From contig CAMDKK010000025.1 in assembly GCA_945901045.1 (NCBI GenBank), forward strand, positions 1 to 53,057: DNA of 53,057 bases. Reading direction: 5' to 3'. The notes below the pieces were generated by a model, which saw only the letters and a list, made by a program, of their open reading frames with translations, did not search any database and was not told where the DNA came from. The stretch is from Limnohabitans sp. Rim8. Lineage in GTDB: Bacteria; Pseudomonadota; Gammaproteobacteria; Burkholderiales; Burkholderiaceae_C. Shown here one piece after another: positions 9,073 to 17,611 of the stretch. How positions within the stretch are numbered: position 1 is the first letter of the stretch; each line of letters starts with the position of its first letter. The position numbers were made by a program, and so were the translations under genes.

Positions 9073-10323
9073 ATGCAAACCCACCTCGCCCCCGAATACC
9101 AAAACACCGCCGACGGCCTGGAGGCCGAAGCCATCCTGCGCAAGTGCGTTCATTGTGGCTTTTGCAACGCCACTTGCCCGACTTACCAATTGCTGGGCGA
9201 CGAGCTCGACGGACCTCGCGGCCGCATTTACCTGATCAAGCAGGTGCTCGAAGGCACTGAGCCCACCCGTAAAACCCAACTGCATTTGGACCGCTGCCTG
9301 ACCTGCCGCAATTGCGAAAGCACCTGCCCCAGCGGCGTGCAGTACGGCCACCTGGTGGACATCGGGCGCAAGCTGGTGGACGCCAAAGTCGAACGTCCTT
9401 TAGGTGAAAAGCTGGTGCGCTGGGCGCTCAAAGAAGGCCTGCCATCGCCCCTTTTTGCACCGGCCATGAAGATGGGTCAAATGGTGCGCGGCCTGCTGCC
9501 CGACAGCCTGCAAGCCAAAGTGCCTGCGCCGCAAAACGCAGGTCCATGGCCTACCGCGCAACACGACCGCAAGGTGTTGATGCTGTCCGGTTGCGTGCAG
9601 CCGAGCATGAGCCCCAACATCAACACCGCCACCGCCCGCGTGCTCGACGCCTGTGGCATCCAGACCGTGACGGCCTCCAAGGCCGGTTGCTGCGGCGCGC
9701 TCAAGTTCCACCTGAACGACCACGACGGCGGCAAGGACCACATGCGCATCAACATCGACGCCTGGTGGCCGTTGGTCGAAAGCGGCGAAGTCGAAGCCAT
9801 CGTGATGAACGCCTCGGGCTGCGGCGTGATGGTCAAAGACTACGGCCATGCCTTGAAAGACGATCCGGTCTATGCAGAGAAAGCCCAACGCATTGGCGCG
9901 CTGACCAAAGACCTGAGCGAGCTGCTGCCCGAGCTGGTGCCGCTGCTGCAACCGAAACTGACCCCTGAATCCCTGGAGGCTGCCGGCCTGCAGGCCTACC
10001 ACCCGCCTTGCACGCTGCAACACGGCCAGCAACTCCAAGGCGGTGTGGAACACCACCTGATCGAGTTGGGCTTTCAGATTGAGGTTGCGGCCAGCGAATC
10101 GCACCTGTGCTGCGGCTCGGCCGGAACTTACAGCGTGCTCAACCCCGCGCTGTCCCAACAACTGCGCGACCGCAAACTCGGTCACCTGACCGCTTTGCAT
10201 CCGCAAGGCGTGCTCAGTGCCAACATCGGCTGCATCACCCATTTACAAAGCGGCAGCGGCCTGCCCGTGCGGCATTGGGTGGAGTTGGTGGATGAGGCGT
10301 TGCAAAGTACCGGAATGACTTGA
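9073..10323 (+). CDS. glcF: Glycolate oxidase iron-sulfur subunit GlcF
   Basis: This 416-residue protein carries two 4Fe-4S motifs near the N-terminus (Cys 25, 28, 31, 35 in CVHCGFCNATCP, and Cys 75, 78, 81, 85 in CLTCRNCESTCP). It also has the paired cysteine-rich CCG-type segments of heterodisulfide-reductase-like proteins (SKAGCCGALKFH and ESHLCCGSAGTYS). It passes electrons from the flavin subunits to the quinone pool. It lies 11 bp after glcE and is clearly in the same operon. Length and motifs agree with GlcF; lactate-oxidation LutA/LutB proteins are shorter or differently arranged. Confidence 0.93.
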   Translation: MQTHLAPEYQNTADGLEAEAILRKCVHCGFCNATCPTYQLLGDELDGPRGRIYLIKQVLEGTEPTRKTQLHLDRCLTCRNCESTCPSGVQYGHLVDIGRKLVDAKVERPLGEKLVRWALKEGLPSPLFAPAMKMGQMVRGLLPDSLQAKVPAPQNAGPWPTAQHDRKVLMLSGCVQPSMSPNINTATARVLDACGIQTVTASKAGCCGALKFHLNDHDGGKDHMRINIDAWWPLVESGEVEAIVMNASGCGVMVKDYGHALKDDPVYAEKAQRIGALTKDLSELLPELVPLLQPKLTPESLEAAGLQAYHPPCTLQHGQQLQGGVEHHLIELGFQIEVAASESHLCCGSAGTYSVLNPALSQQLRDRKLGHLTALHPQGVLSANIGCITHLQSGSGLPVRHWVELVDEALQSTGMT

Positions 10324-10347
10324 CCCTCCTGTGCAAGGCGCCTGAGC

Positions 10348-10644
10348 ATGTTGTTTGTCGTTTTACTGACTGATAAACCCGACCATGCCCAAGTGCGGGC
10401 CGATCATTTGCAGGCGCACATCGATTGGCTGGAGCGGCACAAGGAAGTTATCTTGGTGGGTGGATCGCTGCGCCGTGAACCCTCGGAAACGCCCAAGGGC
10501 GGGTTGTGGATTGCACAGGCTGACGCCAAGCAGATCATTGACGAGTTGCTCCAGACCGATCCGTTTTATCTGGCCGGACTGCGTCAAAGCTATGAAATCC
10601 TGCATTGGTCCAAAGCCAACAGTGAGCGGCAGGTCCTGATCTGA
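10348..10644 (+). CDS. YciI-like small protein
   Basis: A 98-residue protein of the YciI/YCII (dimeric ferredoxin-like alpha-beta) type. The pattern MLFVVLLTDKPDHAQVRADHLQAHIDWL, then GGSLRREPSETPKGGLWI and DPFYLAGLRQSYEI, matches the family, including the conserved His of the RxxHLxxH region and an Asp-Pro-Phe segment. Family members are small enzymes or stress proteins of poorly known function. It follows glcF by 24 bp on the same strand, so it may be co-transcribed. Confidence 0.75.
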   Translation: MLFVVLLTDKPDHAQVRADHLQAHIDWLERHKEVILVGGSLRREPSETPKGGLWIAQADAKQIIDELLQTDPFYLAGLRQSYEILHWSKANSERQVLI

Positions 10645-10823
10645 ATGCCCGCACGGCGCTCTTCCTTCGCTGTGCCGCCTGTGGTCATCAAGTCTTGACT
10701 TTTCTGGCGTTCCGAAATGCCGGACTTCTGACGGGTCCGCGCCGATGGACTGTCAGTGAAATTGGTGCCCCTCGGTTGAACTGTTCTCAGCGCGGATGAG
10801 CCTTTTGTAAGGCGTGTCCACCG

Positions 10824-11996
10824 TCACGCCGAAGCGAGCACACCCATCAGCTCTACCAAGCCAATGGCTTGAGTGCCGAAGCGCATCGGAAAGCGTTCTG
10901 TCCCGGGGTAGACCACATAGCGTTGGGTGATGTTCAAGTCAGCGCAGGCGATATCAAAGCCTTTGCTCAGGGTGGGGGCTGTCGAGCGCTTGATTTCGAT
11001 GGCCATCTGGGGTTGCCCTGCTCGCTCGATCAGCAGATCGATTTCAGCCCCTGAATGGGTGCGGTAAAAGTAAGCATTGCAATATGGGCTGGCGACGGCC
11101 ATCAGGTTGTCGATGCAAAAGCCTTCATAGCTGGGGCCGCATACGGGGTGCCCGGCCAGATCATGCAAACTGCCCACGCCCAGCAAGGCATGCACCAGTC
11201 CACTGTCGCGTACATAGACCTTGGGGGCTTTGACCAGGCGCTTGCCCACGTTGCCGCTCCAGGGACGCAGGCGCCGCACCAGTTGCAAATCCACCAGCAA
11301 ATCGATGTAGCGCTCGACCGCTGGGCTGCTCAGGCCCAAGCCACTGGCCAGGCGGCTTTGCTGGAGCAAGGCGCCTTGTTGATGGGCCAGCATGGTCCAC
11401 AGGCGGCCTACGGTTTCGGCGGGCAAACGGGGTGCGAACATGGGCACATCGCGCTGCAAGTAGCTGCGCACAAAATCTTCGCGCCAGCGCAGGCTGGTCG
11501 CATCGCTGGCGGCCAACAGGCTGTCTGGAAAACCGCCCCGCAGCCACAGCGTGTCCAGATCGGTGGCAGTCCATTCCATCGCGTGTATGGGGCCAATCTC
11601 CAGATAGGCCACGCGCCCTGCCAGCGTTTCGCTGCTTTGTTGCATCAGGTCCAGCGAGGCCGAGCCGAGCAGTAAGAAATGGCCGAAACGTGGCCCTGCG
11701 CGGCGGCGTTCGTCGATGATGCCGCGCAACACTTCAAACAGACCCGGCATGCGGTGAATTTCGTCCAGGATGACCAACTTGATGCCTTGGGCGCGTAAAA
11801 ATGCGTCTGCGTCTTGCAGCCGCATTCGGTCGGCCGGTCGTTCCAGATCGAGGTAGGTTGAGCCTGCGGGCCAGCGCTCGGCCAGTGTCAGGGCTAAGGT
11901 GGTTTTGCCCACCTGGCGCGGTCCAAGCAGCACCACTGCCGGGGCTTCACGCAGGCGCTCAGACAAGACGGAAAGGGTTTGACGGTCTATCATCAT
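10824..11996 (-). CDS. AAA ATPase with C-terminal DUF4143 domain
   Basis: This 390-residue protein has an N-terminal P-loop ATPase domain (Walker A GPRQVGKTT at residues 25-33, Walker B LVILDEIHRM) and a C-terminal DUF4143 part. The latter includes the YEGFCIDNLM segment and a nuclease-like ending (GAEIDLLIERAGQPQMAIEIK). Family members are widespread, patchily distributed, often single genes, with no settled function; links to defence or toxin-antitoxin-like units have been suggested. The first ATG of an ATG-ATG pair at 11996 is chosen because it has no useful upstream alternative, and it lies inside a perfect 18-bp inverted repeat. Flanks hold unrelated metabolic genes, consistent with lateral acquisition. 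Confidence 0.85.
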   Translation of the reverse strand: MMIDRQTLSVLSERLREAPAVVLLGPRQVGKTTLALTLAERWPAGSTYLDLERPADRMRLQDADAFLRAQGIKLVILDEIHRMPGLFEVLRGIIDERRRAGPRFGHFLLLGSASLDLMQQSSETLAGRVAYLEIGPIHAMEWTATDLDTLWLRGGFPDSLLAASDATSLRWREDFVRSYLQRDVPMFAPRLPAETVGRLWTMLAHQQGALLQQSRLASGLGLSSPAVERYIDLLVDLQLVRRLRPWSGNVGKRLVKAPKVYVRDSGLVHALLGVGSLHDLAGHPVCGPSYEGFCIDNLMAVASPYCNAYFYRTHSGAEIDLLIERAGQPQMAIEIKRSTAPTLSKGFDIACADLNITQRYVVYPGTERFPMRFGTQAIGLVELMGVLASA

Positions 11997-12032
11997 TGAA
12001 ATTTTAACGTGTTCCGTTAAAATTTCAATGAT
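11992..12032. promoter_or_regulatory. Perfect 18-bp inverted repeat over the ATPase start codon
   Basis: Arms ATCATTGAAATTTTAACG (11992-12009) and its exact complement (12015-12032) flank a 5-nt centre TGTTC. The AT-rich dyad includes the ATG of the DUF4143 ATPase. It could be an autoregulatory operator, or an mRNA hairpin that hides the start codon. The symmetry is seen directly; the role is inferred. Confidence 0.7.
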
Positions 12033-12120
12033 TATTCCCAAGAAAAGCGTGCCATATCGTCTTCAGTGAAAAGTGGGGTCAGGCTGGATGCTGCGGGCAG
12101 CCTGCGCGGGATGAGGCGAC

Positions 12121-13122
12121 CTATTGCTGCTCAATTTTGGAACTGATTGCAATGCGTTTCCAGCGTTCGATTTCTTCGCGTTGAAATTTGCGCATGGCCT
12201 CTTGACCCGAGGGCAGTTGCTCGACGTTTTGCTTGGCATAAAACTCCGCCGCTTCAGGTGAGGCAAGAATGCGTGCAAACAGATCCGAGAGTTTGTCAAT
12301 GATGGGCTTGGGCACACCCGCTGGCGCCATGATGCCATTCCAAGGAGCTGGGGTGAAGTCAAGCAAGCCCTCTTCCCGCGCGGTGGGCACATCGGGCGTG
12401 CCCAGCAGTCGTTTGTCGGTGGCGCTTGCCAAGGCGCGCACTTTGGCAGACTGAACCAATGGCAGCGCCGACGTCACATCTGCCACGCCGATACTGACCT
12501 CGCCACCCAACACGGCTTTGACGGTATCGGGCGAACTCTTGTAAGGCACGGGCAGAAGATCAAGGCCCGCTTTTTCTGCGAGCATGGCGCCCATCATTTG
12601 GTAGCCGGCCGAACCGGAACCGATGGTGAGCTTGCCGGGCTCGCGCTTGGCGGCTGCGATAAATTCGCGCAGCGTGCGATAAGGTGAGTTAAGCGGCACG
12701 ATGAGCACAATCGGGGAGCGGATGAACAGCGAAATCGGTACCAAATCCGTCAAAGGGTCATAGGGCAGTTTTTTGAACAAAGCCACATTGGTCGCAATGG
12801 TGGAGTTGCTGCCCGCAAACAGCGTATAGCCATCCCGGGGTGCAGACAGAACCGCTTGGACACCAATAAACCCGTTACCGCCCCCCTTGGGTTCCACCAC
12901 AACCGGTTGCCCGGTCAGTTCGGATAATTTCTGACCCATAAAGCGAGCCGTTAACTCGGCGCCACTGCCTGGTGGGAAAGGCACAACAAAGCGAATGGTC
13001 TTTGAGGGGTAGGTGTCCTGTGCAAAGGCCTGCGGCAGCGGGCTGAAACCAAGGGCCGCAACCCACCCACTTAGCTTGCGTAATGCATGACGCCGATCGA
13101 TATCTATGTTGAAGAGAGACAT
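12121..13122 (-). CDS. Tripartite tricarboxylate transporter (Bug family) substrate-binding protein
   Basis: This 333-residue periplasmic receptor has an N-terminal twin-Arg-like signal (DRRHALRKLSGWVAALG, cleaved near QAFAQD). The hallmark Bug segments follow: YPSKTIRFVVPFPPGSGAEL, GQPVVVEPKGGGNGFIGVQA and DGYTLFAGSNSTIATN. The start at 13122 is used because it gives a proper signal peptide with AGGA upstream; the reading frame is open further but gives a non-signal leader. No TctA/TctB permease is nearby, as is common for the many orphan Bug receptors of Burkholderiales. It diverges from an NhaR-like LysR regulator, its likely controller. The ligand is a carboxylate of unknown identity. Confidence 0.9.
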   Translation of the reverse strand: MSLFNIDIDRRHALRKLSGWVAALGFSPLPQAFAQDTYPSKTIRFVVPFPPGSGAELTARFMGQKLSELTGQPVVVEPKGGGNGFIGVQAVLSAPRDGYTLFAGSNSTIATNVALFKKLPYDPLTDLVPISLFIRSPIVLIVPLNSPYRTLREFIAAAKREPGKLTIGSGSAGYQMMGAMLAEKAGLDLLPVPYKSSPDTVKAVLGGEVSIGVADVTSALPLVQSAKVRALASATDKRLLGTPDVPTAREEGLLDFTPAPWNGIMAPAGVPKPIIDKLSDLFARILASPEAAEFYAKQNVEQLPSGQEAMRKFQREEIERWKRIAISSKIEQQ

Positions 13123-13281
13123 AATGCAGTGATCCTGACTGTTTATTGAGTTGCGCTTTGACAGCACACGAATAAATTTATACATCAGTCGTCTAAAAGC
13201 TGCAACAGGGTCAAGACCCATTGGTTTGACCTTGCATCGACGGATGCACATTGCAGAACAATCTAAATGCGGGGGGAATTT

Positions 13282-14163
13282 GTGTCTGCATTGAATTATC
13301 GTCATTTGTATTATTTCTGGGTCGTTGCGAAAGAAGGTGGTTTTTCGCGCGCGGCAGATCGCCTGGACATGGCCATTCAGACCATCAGTGCGCAGGTTCG
13401 GGAACTTGAAAAATCGCTGGGTTATCAGTTGCTCAAACCCCTTGGTCGTGGCGTGACGATGACCGAGGCCGGTCAGGCGGCTTACGCGCGCGCCGAGGAA
13501 ATATTTCAAATTGGACAGCGCATTGCGCAAGAAGTCCAGCAAGCGGCCAGCGGTCAAGGCGTGCGTTTGGCCGTGGGTTTGTCAGATGGCATCTCTAAGT
13601 TGGCCGCGCATAAATTACTCGGGCCGGCGTTGGCGTGCCCGGAGCTTCAACTGCTGTGCCATGAGGGCGAATTTGACCATTTGATCTCCGAGTTGGCTTT
13701 GCACCATCTGGATTTGGTACTGGCCGGGCAGTCGGCACCGCACAATGCCAATTTGCGCTTGTCCAGCCAATTGCTTTCTTCTTCTGAGGTGTGCTGGTAT
13801 GGCCCTAGCACGCAAATCCACAAGGCCGATGTGGATCAGTTCCCTCAGAGCCTGAGCCGTTTGCCGGTGTTGCTGCCCACGCAGCACTCGCCTTTGCGGG
13901 CTTCGCTGGACCGTTGGTTTGATGGCTTGCAAATTCAGCCCCGTGTGGTGGGGGAGTTTGAAGACAGCGCCCTGATGTCGGTCTTTGGCGCACGAGGTTT
14001 GGGGGTCTTTCCCGTCAGCACCATGGGCGAGGAGGATTTGGCCTTGATGAAGGGGCTTAAGCTCCTCGGGAAAACCGAGGTCAAAGAAGACATTCACGCC
14101 ATTTTCACGCGCCGCAGTCGCCACCATCCGTTGGTGGAGATGGTGGTGAGGGCTGTCGACTGA
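13282..14163 (+). CDS. LysR-family regulator, NhaR-like
   Basis: This 293-residue protein has an N-terminal winged helix (ALNYRHLYYFWVVAKEGGFSR, then AADRLDMAIQTISAQVRELE) and a LysR effector domain. The wording of the helix-turn-helix and the ending (KEDIHAIFTRRSRHHPLVEMV) closely resemble NhaR-type activators, which respond to sodium/pH in enterics. The GTG at 13282 is preferred because GGGGGGAA lies just ahead; an ATG at 13267 overlaps that site. No sodium/proton antiporter is in the window, so the regulated genes may be the divergent Bug receptor or the convergent metal-efflux operon. That part is inference. Confidence 0.85.
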   Translation: MSALNYRHLYYFWVVAKEGGFSRAADRLDMAIQTISAQVRELEKSLGYQLLKPLGRGVTMTEAGQAAYARAEEIFQIGQRIAQEVQQAASGQGVRLAVGLSDGISKLAAHKLLGPALACPELQLLCHEGEFDHLISELALHHLDLVLAGQSAPHNANLRLSSQLLSSSEVCWYGPSTQIHKADVDQFPQSLSRLPVLLPTQHSPLRASLDRWFDGLQIQPRVVGEFEDSALMSVFGARGLGVFPVSTMGEEDLALMKGLKLLGKTEVKEDIHAIFTRRSRHHPLVEMVVRAVD

Positions 14164-14165
14164 AT

Positions 14166-14498
14166 TCAGTTCAGGGTTTGCCGGTCCCGGATTCGGTAGA
14201 TGTTTTCAATGTCGATCACCCACACCAGCCCATCGCCGACCTGTCCGGTGTGCGCGGCAGTGATGATGGCCTCCCTGATCGTCTCGACCATGTCGGCTTC
14301 GGCCAGCACACAGACCATCACTTTGTCGGTGAAGTCGGTTAGTTCATCTTTGACAGAGCGTTTGTCAACGGCTGCAGGCGCGGTAAAACCCTCGGCTTTG
14401 AAGAGCGTTACACCTGGAAAGTTGGGGATGGCCCGCAGCGCATCACGCAAGCGTTGCAAACGGCTGGGGCGGACAATGGCGCGAATTTCTTTCATCAT
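14166..14498 (-). CDS. PII-like protein linked to heavy-metal RND efflux (PII-NG type)
   Basis: This 110-residue protein has the PII fold pattern: MKEIRAIVRPSRLQRLRDAL, a T-loop region without the PII uridylylation tyrosine (FTAPAAVDKRSVKDELTDFT), then the conserved AHTGQVGDGLVWVIDIENIYR in place of the ATP-loop of GlnB/GlnK. A PII subgroup encoded beside CusA-type efflux genes is known from the literature (the PII-NG group), and this gene matches it in both sequence and position. The start at 14498 has AGGAACAGG just upstream, within the end of the pump gene, so it is the last gene of the efflux operon. It may sense metal or nucleotide and tune the pump; no experiment is implied by sequence. 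Confidence 0.85.
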   Translation of the reverse strand: MMKEIRAIVRPSRLQRLRDALRAIPNFPGVTLFKAEGFTAPAAVDKRSVKDELTDFTDKVMVCVLAEADMVETIREAIITAAHTGQVGDGLVWVIDIENIYRIRDRQTLN

Positions 14499-14518
14499 CT
14501 TCCTGTTCCTTTGAGTGA

Positions 14519-17500
14519 TCATGCTTCGCTGGTTGAATCGTCAAACCAGCGGTACAAGGTGGGTAAAACCACCAGCGTCAGCAGCGTGGACGAGATCAGG
14601 CCGCCGATGACCACGATGGCCAGGGGGCGCTGGACTTCAGAGCCAGGACCGCTGGCAAACAAGAAGGGCACCAGTCCCAGCAGGGCGACGGTGGCGGTCA
14701 TCATGACGGGACGAAAACGCTGCACACAGCCTTCGCGCACCGCGCGGGCAACTTCCATGCCGTCTTCACGCAAACGGCGGATATAGCTGACCAGCACCAC
14801 GCCGTTGAGCACGGCAATCCCCCACAGCGCAATGAAACCGACCGAAGCGGGGACGCTGACGTATTGACCCGTGACGAACAAACCGATCAAGCCACCAATG
14901 GAGGCGAAGGGCAGCACCAAAATGATCAAGCCTGCCAACTTGACAGAGTTGAACAGCACGAACAACAAAAAGAAGATCGCCACGATCGTGAGTGGCACGA
15001 TGATTGCCAGAGTCGCCATGGCGCGTTCCATGTTTTCAAACTGGCCGCCGTATTTAAAGTAATAACCCTCAGGCAGCTGAACCTCGTTGTCAATGCGTTG
15101 CTGCACTTCGGTCACAAAACCCGCCAAGTCGCGCCCCTCCACGTTAGCGCCCACCACCACGCGGCGTTTACCGCTTTCCCGGCTGATTTGCGCAGGGCCA
15201 TCGATCAAAGCAATGCTGGCCACGCTGCTCAGTGGCACTTGCGCTCCGCTGGGCGTGAGTAAAAAGGTGTTGCCAATGGCCTCTACAGATTGACGAACAT
15301 GGGCCGGAAAACGAACGGAGACGCTGTAGCGGCGCTCGCCTTCGTACAGGGTTGTCACGTCTTTTCCGCCAATGGCGGTTTCAATGATGTTTTGTACGTC
15401 GGCCACATTCAAGCCCTGTCTTGCAATGGCTTTGCGGTCAATGTCGATGGTCAAGGCTTGCTGGCCCGACAAGCGCTCGATGCGGATATCCCGGCTACCG
15501 GAAACGCTTTTTAAAATGCGTGCCACTTGTTCAGAAACAGTTTTGAGTGCGCTGAGTTCGTCACCAAAAATTTTGATGGCCAGCTGCGAGCGGACACCGG
15601 TCACCATCTCATCGACCCTTTCAGAGATGGGCTGTGAAAGTACGATTTGAACCCCCGGAATTGAGGACAAGCGTTGTCGAATGTCTTCGTCGATTTGGTC
15701 CTGGCTGCGTTTCGACTTGGGGTCCAGCAGGACGATCGGATCGGACTCATTGGGGCCTGTCGGATCGGCGGGTGACTCCCCGCGCCCGAGCTTGGAGACC
15801 ACCATGCGCACACCAGGAACGTCGGCTATGGTTTTCATTGCCGCCATTTCCATGCGAATCGACTCCTCCAGCGAAATGCTAGGAACGCGGTTGATTTGGG
15901 GCGTCAGTGCCCCTTCTTTCATGATGGGCATGAAAGATTTTCCCAGCAGCGGAAACAGCGCCAGCGAGCCAAGCAACAAGCCAACCGATACCGCCAAGGT
16001 CAAGCGGTTGTTGGCGGTGGCACCGTCCAGCAAGCGCAGATAGTGCTTTTTAAGGAAGGCGATCAAGCGGGTGTCATGGTCGGCCCCGCCTTTCAGAAAG
16101 TATGAGCACAATACCGGCGAGAGCACCAGCGAGACGATCAAGGAGACGCCCAAGGCCATGACAATCGTCAGCGCCAGGGGGGCAAACATTTTGCCTTCAA
16201 TGCCTTGCAAAGTCATCAAGGGCAAGAACACCAAAATGATGATGGCAATGCCAAAGATGGTCGGCGTGGCCACTTCGGCGGTGGCTGACAGCACGGTGCG
16301 CACCCGTTCGCCCACGCTTTTGCCAGCATGACCTAGACGGTGGTAAACGTTTTCTACCACCACCACGGTCGCATCCACCATCAACCCGATGGCGATGGCC
16401 AAGCCACCCAAGGACATCAGGTTGGCTGAGATGCCATAACGGTTCATCAAGATGAAAGTCGTCAATGGCGTGATGATCAGCGTCGCCACCACAATCAGGC
16501 TGGAGCGCACATCTCCTAAGAAGATGAACAAGACGACCACAACCAAAAAGATGCCTTCGACCAGCACTTTGCCCACAGTCCACAGCGCCGCATCCACCAG
16601 TTCTGTGCGATCGTAATAAGGCACGATTTTCAGGCCATCAGGCAGCATGCCTTTGCTGTTGATTTCAGTGACGCGCTCTTTTACGCGGGTCACGATTTCT
16701 TTGGCATTGCCGCCTCGGGTCATTAACACGATGCCCGACACCCCTTCGGTGTAACCGCCCTTGATGATCGCCCCCTGCCGGACTTCGCTGCCCACTTGCA
16801 CGGTACCGACATCGCGTACGAAGACAGGCACGCCGCTTTGCTCTTTGACCACGATGTTGCCAATGTCGTCCAGTGAACGAATCAGGCCTACGCCGCGGAT
16901 CAAAAATTGTTCCGTCGCTTGCGGCAAGATGCCGCCGCTGGCATTGGAGTTATTTGTGGCAATGGCTTGCACCAATTGTTGCACCGACAGGTTGTAGTGG
17001 CGCAGTCGACCGGGGTCCACCAGGACTTGGTACTGCTTGACGTAGCCGCCTTGGGAGTTGATTTCGGCTACCCCTGGGATCGACCGCAGCAGGGGCCTGG
17101 CGATCCAGTCTTGCACCGTACGGCGCTCGGCTAATTCAGCAGGCGTCAAGGCGCGTTGACCATCGCTTTCCTTTTCCAAGGTGTACTGATACACCTCGCC
17201 TAAACCGGTTGATACCGGGCCCAGCACTGGCGCAATGCCGGAGGGCATGCGCGGGGCCACTTCAATCAGGCGTTCGGTGACCAGTTGTCTAGCAAAGTAA
17301 ACGTCGGTTTTGTCAGTGAACACCAGTGTGATGATGGACAAACCGCTTTTGTTGAGGGAGCGCATTTCCACCAAGCCTGGCAAGCCGGTCATGGCGATTT
17401 CCAGCGGCACGGTGACAAAACGCTCTATTTCTTCAGGTGAGCGACCCGGTGCTTCGGTCGCCACTTGCACTTGCACGGTGGTCACGTCTGGGAAAGCATC

Positions 17501-17608
17501 GACCGACAGTCTGGTGGCTTCGCGCAAGCCGAATGCGCACAGCACCAGGGCCGCCACCACGACGATGAGGCGCTGACTGATCGCAGCGCGGATCATGGAG
17601 GTGATCAT
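14519..17608 (-). CDS. Heavy-metal efflux RND pump (CusA/CzcA family)
   Basis: This 1029-residue inner-membrane RND transporter opens MIRAAISQRLIVVVAALVL and VDAFPDVTTVQVQV. It has two large periplasmic loops and twelve expected transmembrane helices. The helix-4 motif reads LAIAIGLMVDATVVVVEN, with one Asp and the Glu retained, where zinc/cobalt pumps of the CzcA type have an additional Asp. Metal identity therefore remains open; divalent cations or monovalent copper/silver are both possible. It is proton driven and works with the adaptor and outer-membrane channel encoded just upstream. The start codon is 3 bp past the adaptor stop, and the PII-like gene overlaps its end region. Confidence 0.93.
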   Translation of the reverse strand: MITSMIRAAISQRLIVVVAALVLCAFGLREATRLSVDAFPDVTTVQVQVATEAPGRSPEEIERFVTVPLEIAMTGLPGLVEMRSLNKSGLSIITLVFTDKTDVYFARQLVTERLIEVAPRMPSGIAPVLGPVSTGLGEVYQYTLEKESDGQRALTPAELAERRTVQDWIARPLLRSIPGVAEINSQGGYVKQYQVLVDPGRLRHYNLSVQQLVQAIATNNSNASGGILPQATEQFLIRGVGLIRSLDDIGNIVVKEQSGVPVFVRDVGTVQVGSEVRQGAIIKGGYTEGVSGIVLMTRGGNAKEIVTRVKERVTEINSKGMLPDGLKIVPYYDRTELVDAALWTVGKVLVEGIFLVVVVLFIFLGDVRSSLIVVATLIITPLTTFILMNRYGISANLMSLGGLAIAIGLMVDATVVVVENVYHRLGHAGKSVGERVRTVLSATAEVATPTIFGIAIIILVFLPLMTLQGIEGKMFAPLALTIVMALGVSLIVSLVLSPVLCSYFLKGGADHDTRLIAFLKKHYLRLLDGATANNRLTLAVSVGLLLGSLALFPLLGKSFMPIMKEGALTPQINRVPSISLEESIRMEMAAMKTIADVPGVRMVVSKLGRGESPADPTGPNESDPIVLLDPKSKRSQDQIDEDIRQRLSSIPGVQIVLSQPISERVDEMVTGVRSQLAIKIFGDELSALKTVSEQVARILKSVSGSRDIRIERLSGQQALTIDIDRKAIARQGLNVADVQNIIETAIGGKDVTTLYEGERRYSVSVRFPAHVRQSVEAIGNTFLLTPSGAQVPLSSVASIALIDGPAQISRESGKRRVVVGANVEGRDLAGFVTEVQQRIDNEVQLPEGYYFKYGGQFENMERAMATLAIIVPLTIVAIFFLLFVLFNSVKLAGLIILVLPFASIGGLIGLFVTGQYVSVPASVGFIALWGIAVLNGVVLVSYIRRLREDGMEVARAVREGCVQRFRPVMMTATVALLGLVPFLFASGPGSEVQRPLAIVVIGGLISSTLLTLVVLPTLYRWFDDSTSEA

Positions 17609-17611
17609 GGC

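Noticed and set aside
13123-13557. Upstream extension of the Bug receptor at 12.1-13.1 kb
   Set aside because: It overlaps the divergent LysR gene and would bury the signal peptide inside the protein.
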